A stretch of 64,000 nt of DNA from Pantanalinema sp. GBBB05 (GTDB lineage: Bacteria > Cyanobacteriota > Cyanobacteriia > Leptolyngbyales > Leptolyngbyaceae): NCBI GenBank assembly GCA_016743235.1, contig VRZD01000028.1, forward strand, positions 1 to 64,000, read 5' to 3'. Under the pieces are notes generated by a model. The model had not been told where the DNA came from. It did no database searches and worked only from the letters and a program-made list of their open reading frames with translations. The number at the start of each line of letters is the position of its first letter. Position 1 is the stretch's first letter. This document shows positions 8,923 to 18,015 of the stretch, piece by piece. The position numbers were made by a program, and so were the translations under genes.

Positions 8923-9021
8923 GTGATGTGTTACCACTGGGAAGTAGCGGGCGATCGCGATCGCAGTGAACCATCCCTGGCTGAATGTGATTGATTGTTT
9001 CAGGTGGCAGAGGCAACGATT

Positions 9022-10203
9022 ATGCCTTACGAATCTCTTAAACTGACAACTCCTACCCCAATTTTGTCCTGGGCAAACCACGAATTGGGGCATGAAGAAA
9101 TCAAAATGGCAAAAAATGTTGCCTCGCTCCCGTTTGTGTTTAAGCATGTGGCACTAATGCCCGATGTGCATTTAGGCAAAGGAGCGCTAGTCGGTTCCGT
9201 GATTGCCACCAAAGACGCCTTGATGCCAGCGGCGGTCGGTGTTGATATTGGCTGTGGCATGTGTGCGATTAAAACCCCTTTTGTTGCCGATCAACTGGAT
9301 GGCAAGCTGAAGCAAATCCGTAAGGAAATTGAAGCCGCGATTCCGGTGGGGTTTGATGAAAACAAAGATCCGGATAAAACCGTGTCGAACTGGCAAGGCT
9401 GGAAGCAATTTCAGGAGTTGCACTCTGGAGTCAAAGATTTGCAGGGTAAAGCCATGCGCCAGATGGGTTCTTTAGGAGGTGGCAACCACTTTATTGAACT
9501 GTGTCTGGATACGGAGAATCAAGTGTGGATTGTGCTGCACTCCGGTTCCCGGAATATTGGCAACAAGTTAGCTCAATGTCATATCAATACTGGCAAACAC
9601 CTGGCAAAACTGGCTGGCGATCGCTTGCCCGATCCTGACCTAGCCTACTTTGTGGCGGGTACGCCTGAGTTCGATGCCTACTGGCGTGATTTGCAGTGGG
9701 CGCAGAACTATGCGCGGGTGAACCGGGAAGTGATGATGGCTCGCGTCAAGCGGATTGTCGATCAACACCTGGCGGGAGGTAAGCCTTCTAAGCCGCTGTT
9801 GTCGGTCAACTGCCACCATAACTATGCCGAGAAAGAAGTCCACTTTGGTGAATCCGTTTATGTGACTCGGAAGGGCGCAGTGCGGGCGCAGACTGATGAC
9901 TACGGGATTATTCCCGGTTCGATGGGGGCGAAGTCCTTCATTGTTAAAGGGAAAGGCAACCATGACAGCTACTGTTCTTGCTCGCATGGGGCGGGACGAA
10001 GCATGTCTCGCAGCAAAGCCAAGCTGAACTTTACCCTGGATGATCTGATTCAGCAGACGGCTGGAGTCGAGTGCCGTAAAGATCCCGGTGTATTGGATGA
10101 AATTCCGGCGGCATACAAGCCGATCGAGCAGGTGATGGCAAATCAGTCTGATCTAGTGGAAGTGGTGGCAACCCTGAAGCAGGTGCTTTGCATTAAAGGC
10201 TAA
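9022..10203 (+). CDS. rtcB: RtcB family RNA-splicing ligase
   Basis: This protein of 393 residues belongs to the RtcB family, which joins RNA 2',3'-cyclic phosphate or 3'-phosphate ends to 5'-OH ends using GTP and Mn2+. Visible signatures are PDVHLGKGALVGSV, GVDIGCGMCA (metal-binding Cys), GSLGGGNHFIEL, VNCHHNYA and the CSCSHGAGRSMSR region with the His that accepts GMP. The length is close to the Escherichia coli enzyme. I start at ATG 9022, which has AGAGG upstream; a longer frame from a TTG at 8995 looks spurious. It stands alone with its own promoter region and a hairpin after the stop. Role: RNA repair or tRNA end healing. No archease gene is nearby. Confidence 0.92.
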   Translation: MPYESLKLTTPTPILSWANHELGHEEIKMAKNVASLPFVFKHVALMPDVHLGKGALVGSVIATKDALMPAAVGVDIGCGMCAIKTPFVADQLDGKLKQIRKEIEAAIPVGFDENKDPDKTVSNWQGWKQFQELHSGVKDLQGKAMRQMGSLGGGNHFIELCLDTENQVWIVLHSGSRNIGNKLAQCHINTGKHLAKLAGDRLPDPDLAYFVAGTPEFDAYWRDLQWAQNYARVNREVMMARVKRIVDQHLAGGKPSKPLLSVNCHHNYAEKEVHFGESVYVTRKGAVRAQTDDYGIIPGSMGAKSFIVKGKGNHDSYCSCSHGAGRSMSRSKAKLNFTLDDLIQQTAGVECRKDPGVLDEIPAAYKPIEQVMANQSDLVEVVATLKQVLCIKG

Positions 10204-10244
10204 CGGCGTTGCCTCCTTTTGCCGGAACAGCGATCGGATCAATC

Positions 10245-10298
10245 AAGCCTTTGAGTACCTCCTGGCTGGCAACGGTCAGGCTCTTAGCTCAAAGGCTT
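10245..10298 (+). terminator. Long hairpin after rtcB
   Basis: AAGCCTTTGAG (10245-10255) pairs perfectly with CTCAAAGGCTT (10288-10298), and CCTG/CAGG inside extends the structure. It is followed by TTGTCTTGTTATA, a broken T tract. A terminator for rtcB is likely. Confidence 0.55.
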
Positions 10299-10338
10299 TG
10301 TCTTGTTATATACCAGGCATTAATCTCTCTGCGGCTAC

Positions 10339-10364
10339 TTGACAAGTCATACTCATTATGAGTA
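10339..10364 (+). promoter_or_regulatory. TTGACA box and 15-base palindrome upstream of the peroxiredoxin gene
   Basis: TTGACA is at 10339-10344. Six bases later lies TACTCATTATGAGTA (10350-10364), a perfect palindrome of two 7-base arms around one base. The site is 38 bases upstream of the ATG at 10402. It has the 7-1-7 geometry of Fur/PerR-type boxes but not their consensus, so an oxidative-stress operator is a reasonable guess only. Confidence 0.45.
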
Positions 10365-10401
10365 CGCTTTGATTGTTGACTAGTTTGCCAGGAGCTACAT
10401 C

Positions 10402-11136
10402 ATGTTGCCAAACCGTGAAGGACAGCGAGTCCCTAATGTGACCTTTCGGACTCGTAAAGATAATCAGTGGGTAGATATCACCACGAATGATCTGTTTGCG
10501 GGCAAAACGGTTGTTGTCTTTTCGCTGCCAGGAGCTTTCACTCCTACCTGTTCTTCTACCCATGTGCCAGGGTACAACGATCTAGCCCCTGCATTTAAAA
10601 CGAACGGTGTGGATGACATTGTGTGTATTTCGGTGAATGATACCTTCGTGATGAATGAATGGGCGAAGGATCAACATGCCGACAATATTACGATGATTCC
10701 CGATGGCAATGGGGAGTTCACAGATGGCATGGGGTTACTAGTAGACAAGCAAGATTTAGGCTTCGGTAAGCGATCGTGGCGCTATTCCATGCTGGTGAAG
10801 GATGGCGTGATTGAGAAGATGTTTATTGAACCGGAAGAACCGGGTGATCCGTTCAAGGTATCGGATGCCGAAACGATGTTGAAGTACATTAATCCTCAGG
10901 CGATTAAACCAAGCTGTATTTCGCTATTCACCAAAGTCGGTTGTCCGTTCTGTGCGCGGGCAAAGGAAATGTTGAGCGAACGGGGTCTGAAGTACGAGGA
11001 AATTGTGTTAGGCGATAAAGTGACCACCCGATCGCTGCGGGCTGTGGCGGGAGCGGCTACCGTGCCGCAAGTGTTTATTGATGGTAAACATATTGGTGGT
11101 TCGGAAGCGCTAGAAGATTTTCTCAGAACCGCGTAG
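10402..11136 (+). CDS. Peroxiredoxin-glutaredoxin fusion (Prx5-Grx hybrid)
   Basis: Residues 1-160 are a Prx5-type peroxiredoxin with the peroxidatic motif PGAFTPTCSSTHVPGY (Cys50). Residues 170-244 are a glutaredoxin with CPFC at 181-184 and TVPQVFIDGKHIGGSE, the glutathione-binding region. The fusion reduces hydrogen peroxide and alkyl peroxides with electrons taken from glutathione by its own glutaredoxin half, in the cytoplasm. Such hybrids are known from Haemophilus, Chromatium and several cyanobacteria. The 244-residue length matches full-length hybrids. CAGGAG lies 8-13 bases before the ATG. A palindrome upstream may carry peroxide control. High confidence. Confidence 0.94.
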   Translation: MLPNREGQRVPNVTFRTRKDNQWVDITTNDLFAGKTVVVFSLPGAFTPTCSSTHVPGYNDLAPAFKTNGVDDIVCISVNDTFVMNEWAKDQHADNITMIPDGNGEFTDGMGLLVDKQDLGFGKRSWRYSMLVKDGVIEKMFIEPEEPGDPFKVSDAETMLKYINPQAIKPSCISLFTKVGCPFCARAKEMLSERGLKYEEIVLGDKVTTRSLRAVAGAATVPQVFIDGKHIGGSEALEDFLRTA

Positions 11137-11265
11137 TTGGTTGATGCTGCTGCGATCGTTCTAGAGCTTGATAGGAGAGCGATCGCAGGAGGTCATAGAA
11201 TTTGGGGCAGCTAGACTAAGGTTTTCTGGTTAATGCGCGGATCTAAAGCCCGTGTCTAGGAAGCT

Positions 11266-11730
11266 TTATCTACAGCCTGAAACAGTCGCCGTATAGCTAT
11301 TACCCACGACAGGGATACCACCGATAAACAAATTCACCTGATAAGGCGCCAAATTAGCTCGCCTGGGTCTGCCTTGAACCGTGTAGGCTTGATTATCTTG
11401 CAGCGAAATTTCCTGCTCAAATACTTTGTCGGCTGTGTTGTCAGCATATTTCAAATACATGACAATTTTGTACTTACCCAAATTTTTGGCAACGATGTTC
11501 GCGACAAAGCTGGTTGCGGGAGAGGCAACCACAAAGTCAGTATTCCAATTGTTTCTCAGCTTTTGACCATAGGGAAGGGGTGCTCCCGGCGGAGAAATTT
11601 TCTTTGAAACGGTCGTGCCTCCACCGCCCACGACTTGGAGAGGAGTACAAACGGGAGCCCCGATAGCGGATGAACTTAGACTACACAGGATAATAGCAGT
11701 GGTAGTACTAGCAATTTTTGAAATCATCAC
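11266..11730 (-). CDS. Secreted protein of unknown function
   Basis: This 154-residue product starts with a clear signal peptide (MMISKIASTTTAIILC, then SSSAIGA before the likely cut). Two cysteines of the mature part, one at each end (PVCTP and SGCR), could form one disulfide. The mature chain is rich in beta-forming segments such as KYKIVMYLKYAD and YQVNLFIGGIPVV, suggesting a small beta-sandwich domain in the periplasm or outside. I do not recognise the family. It stands alone between the peroxiredoxin gene and the channel gene. A structured region lies about 135-190 bases upstream. Confidence 0.65.
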   Translation of the reverse strand: MMISKIASTTTAIILCSLSSSAIGAPVCTPLQVVGGGGTTVSKKISPPGAPLPYGQKLRNNWNTDFVVASPATSFVANIVAKNLGKYKIVMYLKYADNTADKVFEQEISLQDNQAYTVQGRPRRANLAPYQVNLFIGGIPVVGNSYTATVSGCR

Positions 11731-11865
11731 TCACTCCGAAACTAAGCGGATTACCTAGTTATCATTCAAATATATTGCTATCTTCGCAAAAAAATCGGTG
11801 GCTCAACCGTTGACGGTAGAAATATCTATAAAGCATGCTCCACTGGTTATGTTGTGTCATGCAAG

Positions 11866-11917
11866 TGACGGCAAGGTCTAGGGCGTCATAAGGCGGTGTG
11901 ACTGACTTGCCGTCAGT
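11866..11917. other. Two mutually exclusive hairpins in an intergenic stretch
   Basis: TGACGGCAAG (11866-11875) is an exact inverted copy of CTTGCCGTCA (11906-11915). The right arm also lies inside a short hairpin, ACTGAC (11901-11906) with GTCAGT (11912-11917). The two foldings cannot coexist, as in attenuators or some small RNAs. There is no ORF here. Confidence 0.4.
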
Positions 11918-11937
11918 AGAGTAGATTTCTGCCTAAT

Positions 11938-11958
11938 TTTTCCCACAATGCGGGAAAA
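11938..11958. terminator. Weak hairpin downstream of the channel gene
   Basis: TTTTCCC (11938-11944) and GGGAAAA (11952-11958) form a 7-base stem just after the stop of the minus-strand gene at 11981. The stem is A/T-rich with only three G-C pairs, so terminator function is uncertain. Confidence 0.3.
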
Positions 11959-11980
11959 CATATACAGCAGCCAACTTGTT

Positions 11981-13918
11981 TTAACTTTCAGCTAACACAA
12001 TGATGACATCCTCTGGCTTAAATTCAATCAGTTGGTCTTTGGGTGGGTTAATCACAATCCCAAAAGACATTGCCATATTATTAGCATCAGCTTGGCGTCG
12101 ATAGCCGATCGCAGATTCTCCCCGTTGTCTACCCGCTTCTACCACTGTATAGAAATTGACCGGATAATCAACGGCAACATAATTGGTAACGGGTTTGAGG
12201 TAAATCTCTGAGCCTTCAGCATTAAATAGATCAGCTAGAACTGCATTGATCTGCTTCTGCTCAGATACCTGTGCCAGCATCAAACTGACAATTTGTTCAC
12301 TAATCACAAAATCATCTGGTCGCGCAACTTGCGCCAGTGCTTGATTACGCACATCTAGAATTTCGGTGACAATCTGAAAGTCATGCTGATGACGATCGGA
12401 AATATCCCGTAAGTGCAGTAGGGTTACTAGGGTTTGGGCATCTGCCTGCTCAGCGTCTAAAGCTGGATTGCACAAAACCACCACATGGTCGTATTCGAGC
12501 AAATTCAGGCGTTCTAGCACAGCCCGATCGGTGGGGTTACCTTGTTGATAGGACACCGTTTGTTTTTGGAGTTGCAGTGTCTCCTCAGATAAATCAACCT
12601 CGGCTGCTGGGAACTCTGCCATCACAACCACTGTGGAGCCAGGGGCAACATAGTGATCAAGTTGCTGAATGATGTTACTGACGCGATCGCTCCACCCCAG
12701 GATTAAGGTATGCTCTGCTCTAGCAATGGCTGGTTCCGCAATCCGAATGGCTTGACTATCAATCGGGGGATTAACGTGCTTAGTGAGATGAATCGTATCG
12801 TCATCCTTACTAATCGCAATTAGTTGTCCATCCGCTTGGAGCAGGGTATCGCTAGGTGGATTCAGTTGGATGGCTCCGTTCGCATGTTGGATGCCAATTA
12901 CAGTAGAGTCATTGTAGGACAGGAGTGCCTGACCATAGGTTTTGCCGTGCAGGGCAGGTTCAGCTTTGAAGTAAATTTCATCTCCACTAAAATTGAGCAA
13001 ATCCATGTAGACAATCGACAATCCTGATTGCCGACAGGTTTGCACCACAATCCGCGAGATCAGATCATTGCTCAATAATGGTTCTACCTCATTCTGTCCA
13101 ATCAGCTTAATCACATCCAGGGTTTTAGGCGTTTGGACTTGAGCCACAATATGATAGGGCTGAGAGTGCGATCGCGGAATACTAGTAATGGCGAGTAACG
13201 TTTTCACCAACTGAGTATCCGCTTGATCATGGCTCGGATTTAGGATAATGATCGATCGGGCTGTTTGAATGCTGACCATGCCCAGATCAACCATACTACT
13301 GGGGCTACCGGTGCGGCAGACCAGTCGAATGCGTGATAGTTTACCCAACGTATCATATAGGTCAGTTTCCATCTGCACTTTATCCAGCTCGCTAAGAACC
13401 ACAATGCAGGTATTGGGGCGGTTGGCATTGGCGAGGGCTAGCTCAGAGATCAACGTAAAAATTTGGAGTGACCAACCCAGTATCACAATGTGATCCGTTT
13501 CAATCACGCGGGAACGACCTTTGCGCAGGTCTTCTAGCTTGGTATTAATCCCGTTACTCAGTAGACCAATCAGGGTGCTAACGACAAAAATGCCGCCAAA
13601 AGTGACAAATAGCATGGTCAAGCGAAATGCCCACCCTGTATCGCCACCGACTGTGCCGGAGTCCAGCGTCCGCATCAACACACTCCATAAGGACTCTGGC
13701 AGATCCAGACGATCGCTCCCTTCCGGTGCAACTCCGAATAGACTAACCAACACTGACATCAGAAAGATAAAGGCAAGTGAGACAAGTGCTAATCCACTCA
13801 CCAGGGCAACCGTGCCTCTGGACATGAAATTATCAAACTTGTAGTGGAGTTGATCAGCCAGAGAGCCACGACGCATTTGGCTACGATTTTTGGTTCGGTT
13901 GTCGATCGATTTTTGCAT
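11981..13918 (-). CDS. CASTOR/POLLUX-like ion channel with RCK domains
   Basis: The product of about 645 residues has an N-terminal membrane segment (GTVALVSGLALVSLAFIFLM) and a second one (TMLFVTFGGIFVVSTLIGLL). These are followed by GRSRVIETDHIVILGWS, the hallmark join between pore and RCK domain in CASTOR/POLLUX proteins. A second Rossmann-type unit begins at EHTLILGWSDRV. The plant relatives are nuclear-envelope cation channels; bacterial members are thought to be ligand-gated cation channels in the plasma membrane. I take the ATG at 13918; a TTG 18 bases upstream would add six residues and neither has a clear ribosome site. The gene stands alone. Ion and ligand cannot be inferred. Confidence 0.85.
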   Translation of the reverse strand: MQKSIDNRTKNRSQMRRGSLADQLHYKFDNFMSRGTVALVSGLALVSLAFIFLMSVLVSLFGVAPEGSDRLDLPESLWSVLMRTLDSGTVGGDTGWAFRLTMLFVTFGGIFVVSTLIGLLSNGINTKLEDLRKGRSRVIETDHIVILGWSLQIFTLISELALANANRPNTCIVVLSELDKVQMETDLYDTLGKLSRIRLVCRTGSPSSMVDLGMVSIQTARSIIILNPSHDQADTQLVKTLLAITSIPRSHSQPYHIVAQVQTPKTLDVIKLIGQNEVEPLLSNDLISRIVVQTCRQSGLSIVYMDLLNFSGDEIYFKAEPALHGKTYGQALLSYNDSTVIGIQHANGAIQLNPPSDTLLQADGQLIAISKDDDTIHLTKHVNPPIDSQAIRIAEPAIARAEHTLILGWSDRVSNIIQQLDHYVAPGSTVVVMAEFPAAEVDLSEETLQLQKQTVSYQQGNPTDRAVLERLNLLEYDHVVVLCNPALDAEQADAQTLVTLLHLRDISDRHQHDFQIVTEILDVRNQALAQVARPDDFVISEQIVSLMLAQVSEQKQINAVLADLFNAEGSEIYLKPVTNYVAVDYPVNFYTVVEAGRQRGESAIGYRRQADANNMAMSFGIVINPPKDQLIEFKPEDVIIVLAES

Positions 13919-14234
13919 GGGGAAGGCGGGAAACAACGGATCGCTAAGCGTTTTCAGGGACTAAAGGTAGAGAGATAGAGTAGTATGCCCTGTCCGGTGA
14001 TAATTTTTACACACTGGAGGAAATTTTTGAGAATTTGTAATCTCACACCGCGACTGATCATTGACTACTCCTAAGGTTCGACCGTCATCCGGACAAATTG
14101 ATGTGCTAGGTCGAAGCGCTTGATCAATGAAGAACTACTTTCTTTAAAAACATACGATCGCTCCCAGCCATTCCGGGTAGCGATCGCAGCATTTGTGAGA
14201 GAACGGTTCGCTCACTTCAGGAGCCAGTTGTTAA
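13919..14234. other. Intergenic region, no gene seen
   Basis: About 316 bases upstream of the channel gene and downstream of the SRPBCC gene. It holds a pair of inverted HIP1-type cores near 14156-14187. No ORF or RNA signature is recognised. The channel promoter must lie in the left part. Confidence 0.5.
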
Positions 14235-14933
14235 TTAACCACGACGCGAACGATTCCGAACCTCGGTATTCACGGCTTGTAGACGATCGCGTAAGGTATT
14301 TTGAAACAGGTTAAAGAAAATATCTTTAGGAGTGCTAGGCAAGGGTTGGGCTTCAATGGTGGCTGTGACTAAAACGTGATTTGTGGTACTACCTTTAGCG
14401 TCCACAATCGGCTGTAGCGACCATCGTCCTTGCAGTTTTTGCAATTTTCCTTCCATCATCTGAAAACTGTAGCTTTCTTGCGGAGTTTCGGTAATGCTGA
14501 GCCGGGTTCGGGCTGTGGTCGTAAATAGCAAAATGCGGTAGCGATCGACCTGTTCCACGACATATTGATTCCCTTTGGTGGATACCACTTTACTAGCAGT
14601 CATGTTCGGCATGAAATTTTCATAGTTATCGTAATCCGTCAAGACTGACCATACCTGAGCAACGGTGCCCTGAATCAAAATGCGTGCCGTATATTTGCCG
14701 TTGTTACCCGTCACAACGGCTTGTCCCGGCTTCAGCCCTAACCGATCAATACTGGATAACTTGAGGACTGGCTGGTTGGCAGCCTGAGTCAGTCGGCTGG
14801 AAGGGAATTGGATCGCTTGCTGTTGGAGCACGGGAACTGGCGATCGCTCTGCGTCAGCTGCCTCAACCCAATTGATACCGTTCAGCGTGACCATGCAAGG
14901 AAGCAGTAGGAGCAGTTTGATCAATGGTTTCAT
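14235..14933 (-). CDS. Exported SRPBCC (START-like/polyketide cyclase) domain protein
   Basis: This 232-residue protein has an N-terminal signal segment (MKPLIKLLLLLPCMVTL). It continues as an SRPBCC fold: YTARILIQGTVAQVWSVLTDYDNYENFMPNM is the typical opening (split here as YTARILIQGTVAQVW and SVLTDYDNYENFMP), then a beta-rich part and a long C-terminal helix (DIFFNLFQNTLRDRLQAV). The fold binds hydrophobic ligands in a cavity. In cyanobacteria this exported type is common and uncharacterised. It is a single gene with its own spacing on both sides. Function beyond ligand binding is unknown. Confidence 0.8.
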   Translation of the reverse strand: MKPLIKLLLLLPCMVTLNGINWVEAADAERSPVPVLQQQAIQFPSSRLTQAANQPVLKLSSIDRLGLKPGQAVVTGNNGKYTARILIQGTVAQVWSVLTDYDNYENFMPNMTASKVVSTKGNQYVVEQVDRYRILLFTTTARTRLSITETPQESYSFQMMEGKLQKLQGRWSLQPIVDAKGSTTNHVLVTATIEAQPLPSTPKDIFFNLFQNTLRDRLQAVNTEVRNRSRRG

Positions 14934-15106
14934 GTAGTGAGGTAATGAGAACTAATTCCGCCTTCTACTATACGCAGAAAACGTTAAAATCTGGGGAAGG
15001 CTGAAGAATCAAGGTGTTGCCCGTAGAAAAATTTCAATGGGCTTAGCCTGCGCTATCGCTGTTCTAACTATGGGATAGCCGTGGGGGGATATAGACTAGC
15101 TCTATG

Positions 15107-15134
15107 AAAAAAGGGTGAGCCTACTGCCCACCCT
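15107..15134 (-). terminator. Intrinsic terminator of pflB
   Basis: Read on the minus strand, AGGGTG (15134-15129) pairs with CACCCT (15117-15112), and the stem is followed by six T (15112-15107). It starts about 48 bases after the pflB stop. Confidence 0.8.
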
Positions 15135-15181
15135 GGTTAACTACGGAGAACTACCCCAATTCAACCGATAAAATCTGGACG

Positions 15182-17410
15182 TTAGCAGCGATCGTGGAAG
15201 GTACGTTTGATCACATCTAACTGTTGTTCGCGAGTCAGTTTAATGAAATTGACGGCATAACCTGAGACGCGAATCGTCAACTGCGGATAAAGTTCAGGAT
15301 GTTCCATCGCATCCATTAGCATGTCGCGGTTCAAGACATTCACATTCAGGTGGAAACCGCCATCCCGAAAATAGCCATCTAACAAACTGACTAAGTTGTT
15401 ATAGCGATCGTCATTCGTTCTCCCCAAGGCTCCTGGCACGATCGAGAAGGTATTAGAAATACCATCTTGCGCATGATGATAAGGCAGTTTCGCGACTGAG
15501 GCTAGCGATGCGATCGCCCCTTTCAAATCCCGTCCATGCATGGGGTTAGCACCCGGAGCGAAGGGTTCGCCCGCTTTCCGCCCATCGGGAGTACTACCCG
15601 TTTTTTTGCCATAGACTACATTGGAAGTAATGGTCAACACAGACTGAGTCGGGATAGCATCACGATAGGTTTTATGTTTGCGAATCTCATTCATGAAGGT
15701 TTCGACTAACCAGACGGCAATTTGATCAACTCGATCGTCGTTATTGCCATACTTCGGAAAATCACCAGTAATGCCATAATCCGTAACTAAGCCAGCGTCA
15801 TTCCGAATTACCTTGACTTGAGCATACTTGATCGCTGAGAGGGAATCAGCTACTACCGACAATCCGGCAATGCCACAAGCCATGGTGCGGAGAATATCAC
15901 GATCGTGCAACGCCATCTCGATCCGCTCATAGCAGTATTTATCGTGCATGTAGTGGATCACATTCAACGTATTGACATAGGTTTTGGCGAGCCATGCCAT
16001 CATTTGCTGGAGTTTATCGACAACATCATCATAGTCAAGTTGATCACCAATAACAGGAGCATAGGCAGGTGCAACTTGTTCGCCAGACTTTTCATCTTTT
16101 CCACCATTAATCGCATACAGCAAGGTTTTCGCCAGGTTAACCCGTGCCCCAAAGAACTGCATTTGTTTACCAATGCGCATGGCAGACACACAACAGGCGA
16201 TCGCGTAATCATCGCCCCAGAACGATCGCATTAAATCATCGTTTTCGTACTGAATCGAACTGGTTTCAGCCGAAACTTTCGCGCAGTAGCGTTTGAAGGC
16301 AGCGGGTAATTGCTCTGACCATAGAACAGTTAAGTTCGGTTCGGGAGCCGGGCCCAGATTGTCAAGAGTATGCAGGAACCGGAAGCTAGTTTTGGTGACT
16401 AACGGTCTGCCATCACTACCTAGTCCCCCAATACATTCCGTGATCCATGTTGGATCGCCAGAAAACAAATCGTTGTAGTCGGGAGTCCGGAGGAAGCGGA
16501 CCATGCGTAGCTTCATGACAAAGTGATCAATCAACTCTTGCAGGTCAGCTTCAGTAGTTGTTCCGGCATTCAAGTCGCGTTCAAAGTAAATATCCAGGAA
16601 TGTAGAAACCCGACCGAGGGACATAGCGGCTCCGTTCTGTTCCTTAACGGCAGCTAAATACGCCAGGTATAACCATTGCACCGCTTCTTTCGCCGTTTGC
16701 GCTGGACGGCTGAGATCAAACCCATAGCGAGTTGCCATTTCCTTCAGTTCAAACAGCGCATGAATTTGTTCCGTAATTTCTTCCCGAAGCCGAATGGTCG
16801 CTTCAGCGATCGTGTCGAGTTCCAGTGATTCCAGTTGGGTTTTCTTATCCCCAATCAAGAAATCCACACCATACAGCGGAACACGGCGGTAATCGCCAAT
16901 AATCCGTCCCCGACCATAGGCATCCGGTAAGCCAGTAATGATACCAGAATGCCTTGCCAACCGCATTTCTTTGGTGTACGCCGAAAAGACGCCATCATTA
17001 TGAGTTTTGCGGTACTTGGTGAAAATTTCTTCTGTATCCGGATCGAGTTGATAACCGTAAGCCTCTAGCCCCGCTTTAACAACCCGAATGCCACCGTAGG
17101 GCATAATCGCTCGCTTCAACGGTTGATCCGTTTGTAAGCCCACAATTTGTTCTAAGGCTGGATTAATGTAACCGGGAGCATGGGCAGTAATCGATGACGG
17201 AACTTTAGTATCAACCGCTAAAACTCCTGTTTTCCGTTCTTGTGCCATCAATTCTGCAACAGTATTCCAAAGCGCAAGAGTGCGATCGCTAGCGGCGGTC
17301 AAAAATGCTTCATCTCCGGCATAGGAGGTGTAATTTTTTTGAATGAAGTCACGAACATCAACTTCCTTCGTCCATTGTCCGGGTTTAAAGCCTTGCCATT
17401 GTTCAAACAT
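15182..17410 (-). CDS. pflB: Formate C-acetyltransferase (pyruvate formate-lyase)
   Basis: This 742-residue enzyme converts pyruvate and CoA to acetyl-CoA and formate by a glycyl-radical mechanism under anoxia. The adjacent catalytic cysteines are at 406-407 (IACCVSAM) and the radical glycine is in RVSGYAV, Gly717. The full length matches Escherichia coli PflB (about 760). The opening WQGFKPGQWTKEVDVRDFIQ and NMPYGG-like IMPYGGIRVV also fit. It is a cytoplasmic fermentation enzyme, unusual but known in cyanobacteria. An activating radical-SAM enzyme (PflA) is required, and none is in this window. A 386-base upstream region probably holds its control sites. A clear terminator follows. Very high confidence. 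Confidence 0.96.
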   Translation of the reverse strand: MFEQWQGFKPGQWTKEVDVRDFIQKNYTSYAGDEAFLTAASDRTLALWNTVAELMAQERKTGVLAVDTKVPSSITAHAPGYINPALEQIVGLQTDQPLKRAIMPYGGIRVVKAGLEAYGYQLDPDTEEIFTKYRKTHNDGVFSAYTKEMRLARHSGIITGLPDAYGRGRIIGDYRRVPLYGVDFLIGDKKTQLESLELDTIAEATIRLREEITEQIHALFELKEMATRYGFDLSRPAQTAKEAVQWLYLAYLAAVKEQNGAAMSLGRVSTFLDIYFERDLNAGTTTEADLQELIDHFVMKLRMVRFLRTPDYNDLFSGDPTWITECIGGLGSDGRPLVTKTSFRFLHTLDNLGPAPEPNLTVLWSEQLPAAFKRYCAKVSAETSSIQYENDDLMRSFWGDDYAIACCVSAMRIGKQMQFFGARVNLAKTLLYAINGGKDEKSGEQVAPAYAPVIGDQLDYDDVVDKLQQMMAWLAKTYVNTLNVIHYMHDKYCYERIEMALHDRDILRTMACGIAGLSVVADSLSAIKYAQVKVIRNDAGLVTDYGITGDFPKYGNNDDRVDQIAVWLVETFMNEIRKHKTYRDAIPTQSVLTITSNVVYGKKTGSTPDGRKAGEPFAPGANPMHGRDLKGAIASLASVAKLPYHHAQDGISNTFSIVPGALGRTNDDRYNNLVSLLDGYFRDGGFHLNVNVLNRDMLMDAMEHPELYPQLTIRVSGYAVNFIKLTREQQLDVIKRTFHDRC

Positions 17411-17796
17411 GAGTCCGCTTCCTTGTACAGCATGGGAGAGTTCGAGCCGTAAACCTGTGGAGTTAAAGAGAAAATGTAGCGATTACTCAACAGTAATGTC
17501 AGCAATTCATGAAGATCAAAGATGAATTTGCTGCTACTCAGAACTCCTAAAGTTAATCACACTTTGAACTGTAAACAAGGATTATGAGGAACTTGTGAGG
17601 AAATAATTTCACCTTGTAAAAGCAATCACAATCAAAATTCCTATCAAAAAGGAATATCCAGTCCAACAACTGATAGGTTTTCTAGCAACAGTAAGCGGAT
17701 CACAGAAACAATTAATGTAATTCTCAACTTACAGTAAGATTAAAACCGTTTGATTACGGTCAGTTGATTTCCGATTCAATTATTACAACCGTAAAA
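17411..17796. other. pflB upstream region, no gene seen
   Basis: This AT-rich 386-base stretch has no ORF of note. TTGATTTCCGATTCAA at 17764-17779 resembles an FNR half-site pair but with the wrong spacing. A partial palindrome GTGAGGAAATAATTTCAC lies near 17594-17611. A redox-responsive promoter would be expected here. Confidence 0.45.
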
Positions 17797-18015
17797 TTAC
17801 TCTTGCCAACTTTTAGGACTTGCAGCAACTTGGTCACGTCCTGGCTCAGTCATCCAGCCTTCTTGCTCAAATTGATCCTGATACCCAGCTAAAGCAAATC
17901 CGGCTGTCGGGCAAGAAATGGTTACCCAACCCTGATCCTGAGTAGTCACTACACAGCCCGTTAATAGCTGTTCAGGACGATCGCAGACTACTTTTTGCCC
18001 AATTTGCCAGTTCAT
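17797..18015 (-). CDS. Small conserved-looking protein of unknown function
   Basis: This 72-residue soluble protein has the pattern MNWQIGQKVVCDRPEQLLTG followed by GCVVTTQDQGWVTISCP. It looks like a small SH3-like beta-barrel: basic opening strand, Gly turn, second strand pair. It has no signal or membrane segment. I do not recognise a named family. It lies in the same direction as pflB with a 386-base gap, so it is probably separate. The strong composition and start support a real gene, the role is unknown. Confidence 0.6.
   Translation of the reverse strand: MNWQIGQKVVCDRPEQLLTGCVVTTQDQGWVTISCPTAGFALAGYQDQFEQEGWMTEPGRDQVAASPKSWQE

Noticed and set aside
11150..11188. Inverted repeat CTGCGATCG/CGATCGCAG after the peroxiredoxin gene
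   Set aside because: Both arms are HIP1 cores, which are self-complementary by nature and frequent; no U tract follows.
17764..17779. FNR-like site before pflB
   Set aside because: The half-sites are six bases apart instead of four and lie over 350 bases upstream.
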